Below are positions 46,224 through 58,701 of a stretch of DNA of 64,000 bases, piece by piece. Location: positions 35,594,432 to 35,658,431 of the forward strand of contig CM064417.1 of the NCBI GenBank assembly GCA_032690845.1, written 5' to 3'. Made by a program: the position numbers and the translations under genes. The notes under the pieces were generated by a model that saw only the letters and a program-made list of their open reading frames with translations, was not told the DNA's origin and searched no databases. How positions within the stretch are numbered: the stretch's first letter is position 1; every line of letters begins with the position of its first letter. This DNA is from Eleusine coracana subsp. coracana. Taxonomy: Eukaryota; Streptophyta; Magnoliopsida; Poales; Poaceae.

Positions 46224-47045
46224 ATGGAAGACCGTAAGTGGATGTACACGGGCCGTAGAAGTGAAACAGACTTGACCGATGAATGGATTGACAAGACCGA
46301 AGCTTTCTTGGGCCAATCATTTGCTAGGGTTAAGGCAGCGCGTACCACTTGGTGTCCATGTAGCATTTGTAGCAATACACGTCGACAAACAAAGAAGGTC
46401 ATGGGTAAACATCTTTGTCAGAATGGCTTTATGCCTGACTATACCCGATGGACAATGCATGGTGAAGCCGTGAATGGTGATGCCGATCGTACGAGATACG
46501 AGGTCATGAGACAACGTATCGAGCAATTTGATGCTGATGTCAGGGTTGTCGACATGTTAGATGACTATCATGAGGCGCACCACAATGAAGAATTATGCAT
46601 AGAAGAGGAGCCAGAGGCCACTGCAAAGGCGTATTACGAAATGTTGTCTTCGGCTCAACAACCCCTTCATTGGCATACCGAGGTTTCTCAGCTAGATGCC
46701 ATTGCTCGCCTAATGGCTATAAAGTCACAGTTTAGCTTGAGTCGTGATGCCTTTGATGTTATGGTGGCAGTTGTTGACAGTCTCCTTCCGAAAGGTCACA
46801 TTCTGCCAAAGAGCATGTACGAGGCACAGAAAGTCCTCCGTGCACTGAAGATGCCATATGAGCAGATACATGCTTGTCTGAACGGATGTGTCTTATTTAG
46901 GAAAGAACATGCAGATGCAAAGTACTGTCCAAAGTGTAAATCCTCTAGATACGTGGAGGTAGATTCTGGTGATGGTAAGAAGAGGCAGCTCACGGTCCCG
47001 TTAAAAATCCTACGGTACCTTCCATTTATACCGAGGATTCAGCGT
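46224..47045 (+). pseudogene. CACTA TNP2-type transposase, truncated
   Basis: Starts MEDRKWMYTGRRSETDLTDE, the transposase-associated domain (about residues 1-75, with CPCSICSN and LCQNGFMPDYTRW), then a spacer. It then enters the transposase region (ALKMPYEQIHACLNGCVLFRKEH, YCPKCKSSRYVEV, LKILRYLPFIPRIQR). The open frame extends upstream to 46191, but Met at 46224 matches the family start. Intact proteins of this family continue for several hundred residues with the catalytic core; here the homology stops at PRIQR and the frame runs into unrelated sequence to 47132. It cannot be an active transposase, and would depend on another copy in trans. Confidence 0.75.
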
Positions 47046-47380
47046 GCTCGCGTGAGGAAGACGATGATGAGGACATCACTCCTATGGATACACACAACAC
47101 TCCTCCAAATCTGGACTTGCAAGGTCCAATGACTAGAGCTCGTGCACGACAACTAAATTTAGAGGTGAGCTCGTTCCTACGTTCTTTGCTATATATTACT
47201 TTTGAGAATGGTTTGCTATCTAATGATTATTTTATGATTAGAAACCATGCAGAGGACCAGGAGATGATGGGAGAAGGAGTTGGGAACGTGGAGGACCAGC
47301 AAGGGCTTGGAAGCCAAAGTGGAGTCCCAATCAAAACCGACTTCGAGTCTGTTTCGGGGCCCAGGACCAGTCTGCAGTAA
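47046..47380 (+). pseudogene. C-terminal end of a Ty3/gypsy polyprotein
   Basis: The frame containing GPMTRARARQLNLEVSSFL and ending SVSGPRTSLQ plus TAA matches the C-terminal tail of a grass gypsy polyprotein family (related proteins end in ...GSRTSLH). Only this tail remains; the joint with the CACTA transposase at about 47045 is abrupt. Confidence 0.65.
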
Positions 47381-47935
47381 AACAGTCGCCCAGGACGCAT
47401 ACAGACTCGGATTTGAACGTTCTACATATGCACTGAAATATAAGGAAAAGACCTTTCCAATGCCGCTAGCCTCATGTCAAAATTTATCCGGAGTCATCGG
47501 GAATCATCAAAACAAGAGAGAGTCCAGAATCTGTGTCGGTGCTGTGTCGCCTATTTTTGGCCTTTGGGCTTTGTATCTAGTTGAGCCCAATTAGGGGCGC
47601 ATCCAGAGGGTCTTGCACGACCCTAGGGTCTTTATATACATCCGCCGCCGCACCATTGGGGTTCGGGTTTTGCTTAGATCAATTCTGTTCATAAACAGTT
47701 TCGCCGTTCATCGGTTTGTGAGACCCCAACTTCGAGAGTTTAATCATACATCTGCAATTGTGTTGCATTCTTCGTTGTTCTTGCTTGTGTTCTTGATTCA
47801 CAGGCAGGGATTATCCTTCTCGGCGAGGTCAATCATCTTTGGACGGTTGATAACCAGAGGAGACGTCGTGCTGCGATTGCAGGGTTTAGAACGTGTTGTT
47901 CTGAAGCCGGATCGATTTGTGTGTCGCCTCTGACC
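47340..47935 (+). mobile_element. 3' LTR of the gypsy element (borders approximate)
   Basis: Follows the polyprotein tail, which in this family overlaps the LTR. It carries CTTTATATACATCCGCCGCC (TATA near 47631) and a run of leader-like sequence ending around CTCTGACCAAATCA. From 47936 to 48116 is an unassigned joint of about 180 bp. Confidence 0.5.
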
Positions 47936-48116
47936 AAATCAACTTACCAAGAACCTTTCGGAAGATCGGGAACCCTTGTTCACATCAGACGACACGCGGA
48001 GATGGGCTGCGTGCGGCTTTGGCTGGGCCGGCTCATGAAATGGGCCGATGGAGCCAGGGAAAAGGGGCGGCCTGCGGGCTGGAAGTAACCCCGTGTGAAA
48101 ATGGGAAGACATCAGT

Positions 48117-49200
48117 ATGAACTTTATTGTTGGCTTACCATTTAGTCCATGGAAGTACAACTCTATTTGGGTTGTTGTTGACAGGTTAACCAAGTCCGCT
48201 CATTTCATCCCAGTGCATACTCGTTATACCGTGGAGAATTATGCCGAGATTTACATATCTTGTATTCTCTGCTTACATGGGATACCAAGTACTATTATCT
48301 CGGATAGAGGGGCTCAGTTTGTTTCCAGATTTTAGGAGCAATTACATAAGTCTCTTGGAACTCAATTGATTCGAAGTTCAGCTTACCGTCCTTAGACAGA
48401 TGGGCAAACAGAGCGAATCAATCAGTATCTGGAAGATATGCTCTGAGCCTGTGTATTGACGTATAGCAAGGATTGGAAAAAATGCTTACTCTTGGCAAAA
48501 TTCTCATACAACAACAGCTATCAAGAGAGCATTGGGATGTCACCATTCCAAGCCTTATATGGACGTGGCTGTCGCACAGCACTAAATTGGTCTGAAAGTG
48601 GTGAAGGGATGATCTTTGGTCCTCATATAGTAAAAGATGCTGAAGAACAAGTACGCATAATTCAACAAAATTTCAAGCGGGCTAAGTCACGACAACTTAG
48701 CTATACAAATAAAAGGCGAAGAAAGTTGATATTCAACGTTAGAGATCAGGTATATTTGCGAATATCTCCCACAAAAGGTGTTTAACGTTTTGAATCAAAG
48801 GAAAATTGGCACCGTGATATATTGGACCCTTTGTTATTCAGGAACAATGTGGACCTGTAGCCTATTGGTTGGAATTGCCTACACGTCTTTCCAGAGTCCA
48901 CAATGTCTTCCATGTATCTCAACTGAAGAAGTGTCTGAAGGCACCGGTGGACGTTGTTATTAAAGAAGTGGAACAATTGCAGCCATATTTAACCTACGAG
49001 GAACATCCAGTCAGGATCATTGATACAAAGGATCTGGTGACAAGGCACATAACTACTAAATTTTACAAGATCCAATGGAGTAACCACTCGGAGGCGGAAG
49101 CCACATAGGAGCAAGAAGAATTCCTGAAAGCAAATTATCGAGTGTTTCTTCGAATCGCGACTTCTTAGTACCATACGTTTCTGAATCTCGGGACGAGATT
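48117..49200 (+). pseudogene. Tekay/Del-like integrase and chromodomain, degraded
   Basis: Integrase core to C-terminus of a chromovirus: MNFIVGLPFSPWKYNSIWVV, VDRLTKSAHFIPV, HGIPSTIISDRGAQFVSRF, DGQTERINQYLEDML, LAKFSYNNSYQESIGMSPF, LYGRGCRTALNWSE. After a frameshift near 48850 it continues LELP-like text, VHNVFHVSQLKKCL and the chromodomain-like YEEHPVRIIDTKD...YKIQWSNHSEAEAT. In-frame stops occur at SRF*EQ, RP*TDGQ, ML*ACV and EAT*EQ. The first two catalytic acidic positions of the D,D35E triad lie in a region that is partly present. Protease, RT and RNase H are missing. The element ends at the PPT and LTR next door. Confidence 0.8.
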
Positions 49201-49204
49201 CCTG

Positions 49205-49217
49205 TAAGGGGAAGGGC
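49205..49217 (+). other. Polypurine tract
   Basis: AAGGGGAAGGGC directly before the LTR start at 49220. Same strand as the integrase. Confidence 0.6.
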
Positions 49218-49219
49218 TA

Positions 49220-52064
49220 TGACATCTCTGTTTTAAAAAAAAACTATTTACCTTTATTGTGCTGTGGGACGCATAGGCCCCACCTGTCAGCCCCCTAGCT
49301 TCAGCACCGCCCGCCGCCCGCACCGGGGCAGCGCTGGAGCGCGCGCGAGCGCGTAAGCGCCTTGCGGCGCCACGACGCCCTACACCCAAGCCTCGCCATC
49401 GCTCGACTCTATGGATTTACCCCCGGCTCTTTTCTCTCGCTCTCTCATTCTTTTATCTTTTGCTCGGCTCCCTCTCTCCCTCTGTTCTCCTCCGTCTCCA
49501 CCGAAGCATGCCCGAGGCCAAGATCCATTCGCCGCCGTCGCCTCCCCAACCAATCCGTTACCCCAGGCCACTGCCCAAGACTTCTCAATATTTCTCCATG
49601 GCCGTCAACTGAAGTCCTCCACAACAGCTCGCGATTTGGAGTTGTTCTTCCTCTCGGTGAGCTCTGGCAACCCCTCTGCTTCTCTCTCAAATTCGGTGGC
49701 CATTATCACTCTTAGCCGAATTCCTCGCATTGGAAGTTAGCTCACTTGTTTGCGCGTCCGTTGGGCAGGTCCCGGACTTGTTTCTTTGGGAAAACAAGCC
49801 GCAATCTCCGTTCTTCTCTCCGTCGCCGCCCCGCCAAAGCCACCGTTTGCCACGGCCTGCTGTCTCCACTGTTACAGTGAGCCGCTCATCATCGCCGGCT
49901 TCTCCTCTGCCCCCTCCTCGCAGCGCCGCCCCCGACCATGGTTTTGGCCGGACGAGCCGAGCTCGGGAGCGAGCTCGAGCTCCGGTGGCAGAATCGCCGC
50001 GCGCGAGCGCACGCGGGCTCGGGAGCTCCCTAGAGCTTGGTTGTGCCCCGCACAACTGGGCCAGCACCTGGGCCGCCGCATGGCCCATAAGGACACTTTA
50101 ATTTGGGCTGCCCATTTCCACGAAATTTCTTTGAAAATTAATTCCAGATTTTAAAAAAATCATAGCTAGTGTCTTAGACCTCCTAAAATCTTGGGACCAA
50201 TTTTTGTTAAGTTCCAAATAATTTTCTCTACCCCTTTATAAAATAAAATTTAATATTTATTTTCCATGATTTTTAAGCATTTAATTGAGTTTTTAAAATC
50301 CTTTTAATGGTTAAATAAATTATTATTTTCTGAATTTATGTTTATTTTGTAATAGATCTATTTTAATTTATAATGGGGTAATTAAGGATAATTAACTTTG
50401 ATTAGGCTTGTCAATCCCTTTTCATTAGTAGATTTAATCATTTTTTTAATTAGAAGAAAATACTTTAGACAAGAATAATTAATATCTTGTTTATCATTGT
50501 ATCGAACCATCATTTCAAGTATTGCATTTCGCATTCATGCATCGCTACTACTAACTCGCGACGTATCGACAAATCGTATAGGATCCGAGATCGTCGAGCC
50601 GCCTATCGAGAGTGGACCAGAGGTGGTGATCGTCGAGACCGACCCCGCGTCTGCATCGTCGTATCCGGACGAATCCAAAGGCAAGCCCCGGTGGATCCCT
50701 TCTATGTTTTAAAATTCTTTCTTTTATCAGAGTCTGTCGAGTCATGATTGTGCATTAGGTTCCAGGAATTAATTGACACCCACCTACATTACTACCTTAT
50801 CCTATGATGTCTTTATACTATACAGGTACAGGTAGCACGATAGAATCTATGCTTATGTCATAGGGATATCGGTAGTACTATATAGGATAATCTTAAAGCA
50901 TGGAGGCTCTAAGTTGATTGAGATCATTGAGAATTCAGATAAAAGTTGAAGATGATGATGAGACCAGACGGGCGACATAGAGGAAAGGGCAAAGACTGGG
51001 TGTTGCAAGGTGGTTGCCCCGTGTTGTGGCCTAGGGAGCATGTATTGAACAATACCGATCTACATGCTGGTATATGGGGCCCAGTAAGCTGATGTACCCT
51101 AACTACCTCAGTGGTAGGACGTAGCCAACTTTCTTTTACTGGCTGTTAGTGAGATTGAAGTCTCACGGGAGGGAAGTGGTGGTCGCCCATGGATAACATC
51201 TGGGACGGGTATCAAGTGGGGTCTCCATATTCCTGGAGAAGTTGGAAACGGATTGACCTCTGGTTGGTGTTAGTGGGAAAAGTTGTCATATATGACCAAT
51301 ACGGTGCGTATGTGTCGTGTAGTCGGGTTTTACCCAGCTGGTGAAATTGGTTTGAATTGCTGTCGCTCGCAGCAATGAGTATCGCTTGATCGCTCGTCAC
51401 AACGGAGATAATCGAGTGTAATGAGAAGAGGAGAGTTGTTACAGTTAATTAATTCTTGCTTGCAAAACTTGATTGCAATCGTTGCAAGATGCAAACCTTA
51501 TTATTAATGAACTTAATCTTGAGCTAAATTTGAAAGTAGAAATCCACTACTAGTGCTGTTTTCGCAAGTCTGAGTCAACCCACCAGCCAAAGGCCTATGC
51601 ATTCTAGGTGTCAGCCTTAGCGAGCCATGTTGACAGGTTAGTCTTGCGGATTATATTAGATACTCAGGGCTTTGTTCGTATATTTTTCTAGGTGGTGAAC
51701 CATATCCATATGGTTGGATCGAGAGTATGCCAGGAGAAAGGCAGCTACCGGAGGGAGGTTCCATCCAGTGGGAACGTTTCCCATCCCCGGAAGAATAGAG
51801 GATCGGCCTCGTCTAGAGAGTGCAATAGTTGAACGAGTGTGAAATAAAGTCTTTTGTAGTTAAACAACGTCCGTTTGAGTTTTTAAACTCTTTGTTGTAA
51901 TAAACATTTTTCCACTGCAAAGCTCTTGTTTGTTTCCAAAAACTTGGTTGTATTATACCATGATGTAATATTTTTCTAGACTTGTATGAATGTATGTGCT
52001 GTTGTAACTCGCTTCGTTGAGTGTTCTCTTGTACTCAATCCTGGTTATCCGGGAGGGGATGTCA
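49220..52064 (+). mobile_element. 3' LTR of the Tekay/Del-like chromovirus
   Basis: Starts TGACATC after the PPT and ends GATGTCA, a 7-bp terminal inverted pair, for a length of about 2.85 kb, normal for Tekay-type LTRs. GC-rich 5' part (49260-50100), AT-rich middle with TTTATAAAAT near 50236 as a candidate TATA box, and typical 3' text near 51900-52064 (GTAATAAACATT, TACTCAATCCTGG). ORFs inside are not protein-like. Confidence 0.7.
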
Positions 52065-52334
52065 CAGGAAGGTGGGGCGCGCGGGTGGCGGCTGGGCTGG
52101 GGGAGGCGCGCGGCCCAGGGAGGAGGGGAAGAAGCAGGAGTCGGGCTGGGCCAAGAGCGGGAAGGGAGGGGGATTGGCCCGAGAGAAAAGAAGAGAGGAG
52201 AAGGTTTTCTTCTTTTTCCTAGATTTCCGATTTGGATTTTAGGCATAATTTTCAAATGGCTTTGGAGTTTTACTTGGAGCATGAACACTCAAAAATAAAA
52301 GTAGGAGATAAACAAACAATCAATTCGACAAGGT
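52065..52334. other. GC-rich unassigned joint
   Basis: GGGGC/GGGAGG-rich followed by AT-rich sequence between two LTRs. Probably retroelement-derived; no feature identified. Confidence 0.35.
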
Positions 52335-54000
52335 AGTTTTTAATTATTCAAATCAGCCATTTCCTAGTTGGCACGGCAAGCACTCGTCCACGACAGGTGG
52401 ACCTACACCGGAGACACCATCACCAAGTACTCTGCACCAGTACTAGGAGTCTCACCCGCAGCCATGTCTATGCCACCCAACTTCACCTTAACACCGTTGA
52501 ATTATCATCCACCCACATGGCACTCAAGAGAGCTTGCAATATGGTGTAGGCTCTAAGTAGGCTTCTAGACTACTGTGATGGGATCAACATGATCAAGAGG
52601 ATGTTAGAGCTTGCCTGGTAACACTATATTCTTAGACGTCGTGGTTTATGTCGCTTCGCATATCGGTGTTGGAGTCCGTCCCAAGACTTGGGCCGTCGGG
52701 CGGCGTCTCCAGCTTCGGTCTCCTTCGGACTCTCCGTTGCTACAAGACGTACTGCAAGCACAACAAAAATAAAAATCAATAAGAAACAATTAAAACTCCA
52801 GATAGGATATTTGGGGTGTTGGTGTGTACCAGGGGCTCTGGGTAGGTTGGGTCTTAGAAGCTTGGCGGCGGAAGAATCGGTGAAAATGGAGGCCGGGCGG
52901 TGAAAATATGGTGTTAAGGGAGACAAGGAAAATATCATGATGGAAGTTGAACTATGGCAGGTGGCAAAAGGTTCCTCGTGTCGGGACGATCGCGTGGGCG
53001 CGAAAATCGCCCGAAAAAGAGCTACGGTTGAAAAGATATGGTTTTTGGAAGGTTCCAGGGGCTTTTCTATAATTTTAGAATGTTTTAGGGACCTTTCTAC
53101 AATTATGGAAAAGTTTAGGGGCTTGGCTGTCGAAGGTGGAGGGGCTAAAATATAATTAACAGAAAGTTTGTGGGTCTTTCTGTAAATTATTTGGGCTTTA
53201 AACAGAATAAAATAAAGATCAGGGATGATTGTGCAAAAGGATAGAATTTGGGATTTTTTTCTGGAATTATTTTGGTGTTGAAAAATCTGTGGACCAGGTC
53301 GTTACTATTCGGTGAACTGGTGTATGGGCTGGGCCTACAGGTTTTGGTGCACCAAGGGGGAGATTTGCAAATAGTCAAGACAGAATAGAAGGTGGGTTCA
53401 TTTAGGAAGAACAGAGGGACTATTTTGCAATATTGAGAATGATTCATGTGAAACAAAAGAATCGCTTTCTTCTTCCTCTGTTCGACTACGGCTGGAGATT
53501 GAGGGCTCGATCCCGATAGGGGAAAGAGGGGGAGGGCGACCGGGGTGAGGGGATCGGAGGAGGAGGCCGGCGCGTGATCATTTGATGTGGAAACTTGGGG
53601 AAAGGAGGTGGGGATGCAATGAACTTTGGGGAGTGAGTAGCCATGGCAGGAGCTCGGGTGAGTTTGGGCAAAGCTCGATTGGGGAGGCGGTGGTGGCTGG
53701 TTTGGCCTCTTAGCGGCGCCGTGGAGGAGGCGGGACAGTGGCGCCCATTTATAGGCGTGCACGAGCGGGGAGGTCACTCTGGCACTGTGCGCTCACCACG
53801 ACGCTGGTCACCAGTCGACATCGGCTTGATGGCGGCATAGCAACGACTGAGGCAGTGCAGTGGGTCGGCAGGCGTCGGGTTGCTCGCGTCACGGCGCGCT
53901 TGATGTAGTTGGGGACAAGCAGCGGTGTCATGGGCTATGCGACAGCCACCGACGGGTCTCATCGCTGCATCGTCGGGTGGTGTCGGTGCACGGCGGCGGT
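52335..54000 (-). mobile_element. Tekay/Del-like gypsy LTR, copy B (truncated)
   Basis: Colinear with 40965-42530 of copy A (shared ACGACAGGTGGACCTACACC, AGAGCTTGCC.GGTA, CGTCGTGGTTTA.GTCGCTTCGC), including the minus-strand TATA (CTATAAAT near 53748). It lacks the first 1 kb of copy A and about 280 bp corresponding to 41105-41385. Minus ORF 53187-53777 is LTR sequence. Confidence 0.6.
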
Positions 54001-54031
54001 GTGGTAAGTAACCTTCGGGAATCGCTAGTTA

Positions 54032-54380
54032 TGCCTAAGTCGGTAGACGACCGAGAACCTCATCCATAAGGGAACCGATCGAGTCGGCTTGGAGCACAAG
54101 GCAATTAGACATAGACTTTCTATGTAAATCTTTGTAGACTACGAGTAGGTCTCTTCATGTACCCTATGCCATTAGGATATATAAGGCGGTAGGGAACCCC
54201 CATCAAGGGACGCGAAACACAACATCAATACAATCCATAGAATATAGGACGTAGGGTTTTTACTCTCATCAAGAGAGCCCAAACCTGTATAAATCGGCGT
54301 TTTGTGTCCTAACCATCGAGTTCTTAATCCTGACATAGCCCTATAAGTTTATTGCCGAGTAGTGAGTAGAAGTCTCGACA
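54032..54380 (+). mobile_element. Tat-like gypsy LTR 1
   Basis: TGCCTAAGTCGG...CTCGACA (TG...CA, about 349 bp), directly followed by a PBS. TATA: GATATATAAGG near 54176. A second, homologous LTR lies at 57517-57854. Confidence 0.75.
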
Positions 54381-54382
54381 GT

Positions 54383-54399
54383 TGGCGTGCCAGGTAGGG
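54383..54399 (+). other. Primer-binding site of Tat-like element 1
   Basis: TGGCGTGCCAGGTAGGG two bases after the LTR, the PBS form of grass Tat/RIRE2-like elements. The equivalent after LTR 2 starts at 57857 (TGGCGCGCCAG). I have not assigned the tRNA. Confidence 0.65.
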
Positions 54400-57300
54400 G
54401 ACAAGGCTCACCGGGATTCACCGTCGACTTCAATGGCCGAGATTGCTACCATCCAGTACTCGTCGGACTTCAAGATTTCCTTCGGTTCGCTCGACTTACC
54501 GCCGACTCCAACGGAGCGCTAGGCCTTGACAACCATCGATCCAACTCGGCCGCATCCAATCTCATGGCGTGATCACCGAGCTCGTCAGATCTGATCCCTG
54601 CATTGATTCCACTCAGATTCGGTGACACAGATCTACCCGCCGGGTATGACTCTAAGTCGGTCTGCTCCTTTGATGAGGACTCAGATGGATCTACATGCCT
54701 ATGTCATTTGACCGTTAATATCGTCGAGGTTCATGAGAACCCAACCGATGATAAGGATGACGACAACAATGACGATGGTGCTGCCAACAACAACGATGCA
54801 CGTGGTGAAGAAGGCCAAAGGGATGATGACCCCAAAGAGGCACCACCTTCGAACGGTCACCGCCACCGACCGAGAGGATCTCGTGGATCCCGATTGGCAC
54901 GACGGCTAGACCTCGGGGAGTTGGAGATTGAAGTAGACGGTGTCAAGGTCTACGACACCCCTCAGAACAACATCACCAGAGCGAAGACGTTGCTTGATAG
55001 CTTGATGGTTTATGCAGCGTACCAAACTCCGGAGATGCATAAGGCAGTGGCCATGCTCAAAGTAGCTGTTGTTCAAGACGTGGCCAGGGACGAAGCACCA
55101 TCAGTGGCGAGTTCTAGCCACACAACTTCTCGTGGTAGGCAACATAGCGATCTGAGGAATTCCACGAGACCCCGTGACGGTCAAACTACCATCAACTCTC
55201 ATACTGAAGAGCGGGTTCGGGATGACCAGCGCCACAAGGAGGAGCACCGCAACCGGAGGACTGATGACCGACGGGACAACCAACGGGATGACCAACGGAA
55301 CGACCGATGACGCAATACACCTCCAAGAGACAACCGCGACGACCTACGTTGACGAGATGATCGGGACCGACATGAAAACCATGATGAAGACAATTGGCAT
55401 CGTCGTCACAGTGATGACATACGCCCTCGCCATAATCGCCGCGCATCTTCACCTTCTCGGTCACCAGACCGACGATGGATGTCGATCACCCCTAACGAGG
55501 ATGAATTCGATGGGATTAAGGCCTACATACCAGAGCTTCATATCGCTCGGTGGCCAAAAGGATTCAAGTCGGTCCCCATCGAGCAGTATGATGGTCAGAC
55601 CAACCCTCAGGAGTGGCTTCAATTCTACAGCACGATGATTCGGTTGGCAAGAGGTGACACCTATGTGATGGCCAACTATCAACCGGTCTGCCTTGAGCCA
55701 GCTGTTCGGATTTGGCTCGTATTTCTCCTGGAGAGGTTGATCACTTCATGGGGCGACCTCAACAAGAAGTTCATTGTGAGCTTCCAAGCTACCTGTAACC
55801 AGCTAGGCAATCACTTCGACCTCACCCAGATCAAGCAGAAGGCTAACGAATCATTGCGCGACTACATCAAGCGGTTCTGCGCCAAGAAGACCGAGATCCC
55901 TAATGTCTTGGACCAACAGATCATTGTAGTCTTCCAAGGAGGTGTCCAGAGTGATGAGCTAGTTCAGGAGATCGATCGGAGGAATCATGACCTCAAGCTG
56001 ACCGCTCGGGAGTGCTTCGAGATCGCTGACAAGTTTGCGAATGGGGAGTCGGCCTTGTACGACATCCGAGGCAAAGGCAAGGAGAAGTGCTTAGACAAGC
56101 CGGAGTCCTCCAAGAAGGACAAGAAGCAGAAGACTGAGAACATGGTTGTTGTAGTAGACCGGACGTGGAAGAATCCTCAGACGAACCAACAGACCATGGA
56201 CGACTTGCTGAGTGGCCCATGCCTATGGCATCCAAAGGGAAACCATAAAACAAAGGACTGTTACCGACTGAAGGGTTTCGCGACTGCCGCGCTGAAGGTG
56301 GCCAAAGATCCACCAAGGAGCAATGGAAAAGACAAAGCCAATGACGGTGATGACAAGGACGAGGATGGAGAGTTCCAGGAGCCCCGGAAGGAAGTCAATT
56401 TCATCTTCGAATGCCTGGATGCCTACACGTCCAAGCGCAAACAAAAGCTGGAGCTACGTGAAATCAACTCCGTAGAGCCGGCCGCGCTCGAGTACATGAG
56501 GTTGTTTGAAGTACCTATTACTTTTGATCGGTCGGATCACCCTAGGCACCTGCCCAAGCCAGGTTGCTATCTGCTAGTGCTCGTGGCAACAATTAAGGGG
56601 GTCAAGTTCAACAAAGTACTCATCGATGGAGGAAGTAGTCTGGACTTGATCTTCACCAGGACACTCATAGAGTTAGGCTTGTCAGTCAAGGACTTACAGC
56701 TGAGTTTCTCTCCCTTTCATGGGATCGTGCCTGGTAGAACCTCTGTTCCTATTGGACAGATCACTCTGCCTGTCACCTTTGGGACCCGTGAGAACTTTAG
56801 AACTGAGCGTGTCATCTTCCAGGTAGCCGACTTCAAGTCAGCTTACCATGCCATCCTCTACAGACCGGCGATGGCGAAATTCATGGCGGCCCCGCACGAT
56901 CTGTATCTCACTCTCAAGATGCCAGGCCCTAAGGGAACTATCTCCCTCCACTCTGACCTTTGGAATTTATTCGATTGCGACGTGCAAAGTTGTGAGATGG
57001 CCGACCGACAGTTGATGCTGTCCGACCGGCTGGAGATCTAGAAGGTAGTCGGCAATGAGGAGCAGACTGACGCGGAGGTCCCCGTGAAGAAGCCCACCAA
57101 GGACAAGATCCAGACAGACGATGTCCCTACCAAGGAAGTTTCACCCAACCTAGAGGACCCCGCTAAGATCACTTATGCAGGGGCCAACCTCGATGAGAAA
57201 TAGGAACTCGTGCTCACTCTTTTGCTTCAAGAAAATTGGGACTTCTTTGCATGGAAGCCCTCTGACATGTCGGAATTTCCTAGGGAAAAGATTGAGCACG

Positions 57301-57480
57301 AGCTAAGGGTGCCTCCTGGGGCCACCCCTGTCAAGCAAAGGCTTAGAAGGTTCGCACAAGACCGCAAGGATGCCATGAAGAAGGAAATTGCTAGATTATT
57401 AGATGCTAAGTTTATAAGAGAAGTGTACCATCCTGATTGGGTGGCAAACCCAGTCCTTGTATCCAACAAGAATAAAGAGT
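54400..57480 (+). pseudogene. Tat-like gag-protease and start of RT, element 1
   Basis: One frame broken by stops. The 5' part has SVCSFDEDSDGS, an acidic Asp/Asn spacer, RGSRLARRLDLGELE and an Arg/Asp/Gln-rich linker. After TGA codons near 54570, 55308 and 55350 the frame resumes as capsid-like gag (55479 on: IPELHIARWPKGFKSVPIEQYDG..., SLRDYIKRFCAKKTEI). A zinc finger CLWHPKGNHKTKDC and the protease with VLIDGGSSLDLIFTR follow. A TAG at 57039, then a second TAG near 57200, precede the RT N-terminus (WKPSDMSEFPREKIEHELRV, DAKFIREVYHPDWVANPVLV), which stops at 57480. Intact Tat elements continue through RT, RNase H and integrase. Nothing of these remains, so the element is dead. Confidence 0.8.
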
Positions 57481-57516
57481 AGTGTGGGATACTTGCCTTA
57501 CAGGTATCCATAGATA

Positions 57517-57854
57517 TGCCTAAGTTGGTAACCGACCGGGTACCTTATCAATAAGAAAACCGACCGAGTCGGCTTGGAGTGCAAGGCAATTAGAGATAGA
57601 TTATCTATATAAATACTTGTAGAATATGAGTAGGACTCTTCATGTATCCCCTGCCGACCGGATTTATAAGGCGGCAGGAACCCCCCATCGGGGATAGAAC
57701 ATTACAAGCAATACGATCCACATATCATAGGATGTAGGGTTTTTATTCTCATCGAGAGGGCCCGAACCTGTATAACTCAGCATCTTTTGCAACCATCGTA
57801 GTTCTTAGTCTCGACGTAGCCCTATAAATTTATTGCCGAGATCAAGTCTTAATA
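57517..57854 (+). mobile_element. Tat-like gypsy LTR 2
   Basis: Homologue of LTR 1 (TGCCTAAGTTGGTAACCGAC..., TTTATAAGGCGGCAGG, GTAGGGTTTTTATTCTCATC). It is followed by its own PBS and its own gag 5' region, so it is the 5' LTR of a second element and not the 3' LTR of the first. Confidence 0.75.
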
Positions 57855-58701
57855 GTTGGCGCGCCAGAAAGGGGACAAGGCTCGCCGGGATTCACCATCG
57901 ACTTCGATGGCCGTGATTCCCACCATCCAGTACTCGCCAAATTTCAAGATTTCCTTCGGGTCTCTCGACTTCTCTGCCGACTCCAGTGGAGCGCTAGGTC
58001 TCGATGACCATCGATCTGACTCGGCCATAGCCGATCTCATGGCGCGATGACCAAGCTCGTCAGACCTGATCCCTGCATTAGTCCCACTCGGATTTGGTGA
58101 CAGAGATCTACCCATTGGGTACGACTCTAAGTCGCTCTGTTCCTTTGATGAGGACTTAGATTGATCTACGTGCCCTTATCCTTTGGTAGTTAACATGGTC
58201 GAGGTTCATGAGGACCCGACCAATGATGGGGATGATGACTACAATGATGATGGTTTAGACAACAATAAGGATGGACATGGCGAGGAAGGTCAAAGGGACG
58301 ACGACCCTGAAGAGATACCACCTTCGAACGGTCACCGCCGCCGACCGAGAGGATCTCGCGGATCCCGATTGGCGTGACGGCTAGACGTCTGAGATTTGGA
58401 GATTGATGTGGATGGCGTCAAAGTCTATGACACCCCTCAGTTCAACATCACTGGGGCTAAAACACTGCTTGATAGCTTGATGGCAGACGCAACATATCAG
58501 ACCCCCACAATGCATAAGGCGGTAGCCATGCTCATAGCAGCTGCTGTTCAAGACAAGGCCCAAGACAAACCACAGTCAGTGGCGAGTTCTAGCTACGCAA
58601 CTTCCCATGGACGACAATGTAGTGATCTGAGAAATTCCATGAGACCCCGCGATGGACGAGATACCATCAACTCTTGTATTGAAGAGCGGGTCCGAGATGA
58701 T
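57855..58701 (+). pseudogene. Tat-like element 2, 5' gag part
   Basis: Colinear with element 1 from the PBS to GAAGAGCGGGTYCGRGATGA (element 1 near 55222). It shares the acidic spacer, RGSRGSRLA and AVAMLIAAAVQDKAQD. Interrupted by stops such as TGA near 58046, 58161 and 58374. Homology ends at about 58701, where unrelated sequence begins. Confidence 0.7.

Larger units (their letters stand above)
43288..47045 (+). mobile_element. CACTA (En/Spm) transposon, 5' part
   Basis: Starts CACTACCGAAAACCG at 43288 after TAG. TTGCCGAGTG and its inverse ACTCGGCA recur from 43310 to about 43690 and again at 44530-44650, the standard subterminal repeats of grass CACTA elements. AT-rich filler (43700-44520), a proline-codon minisatellite (44738-45085), an inverted duplication (45932-46132) and a TNP2-type transposase ORF follow. 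At about 47045 the sequence switches to a gypsy polyprotein, so the 3' half and right TIR are missing. Confidence 0.75.

Noticed and set aside
49687..50154. Overlapping 123-134-codon ORFs on both strands
   Set aside because: GC-rich part of the Tekay-like LTR. No family features.
53187..53777. 196-codon minus ORF also seen in part at 42115-42462
   Set aside because: Recurs in both LTR copies but spans the LTR TATA region, and the copies do not keep the frame. Treated as LTR sequence.
39964..54000. LTR copies A and B as the two LTRs of a single intact element
   Set aside because: Both are in minus orientation, but the interior is a CACTA element plus two gypsy remnants in plus orientation, and copy B lacks the first kilobase. 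Independent or heavily eroded insertions fit better.
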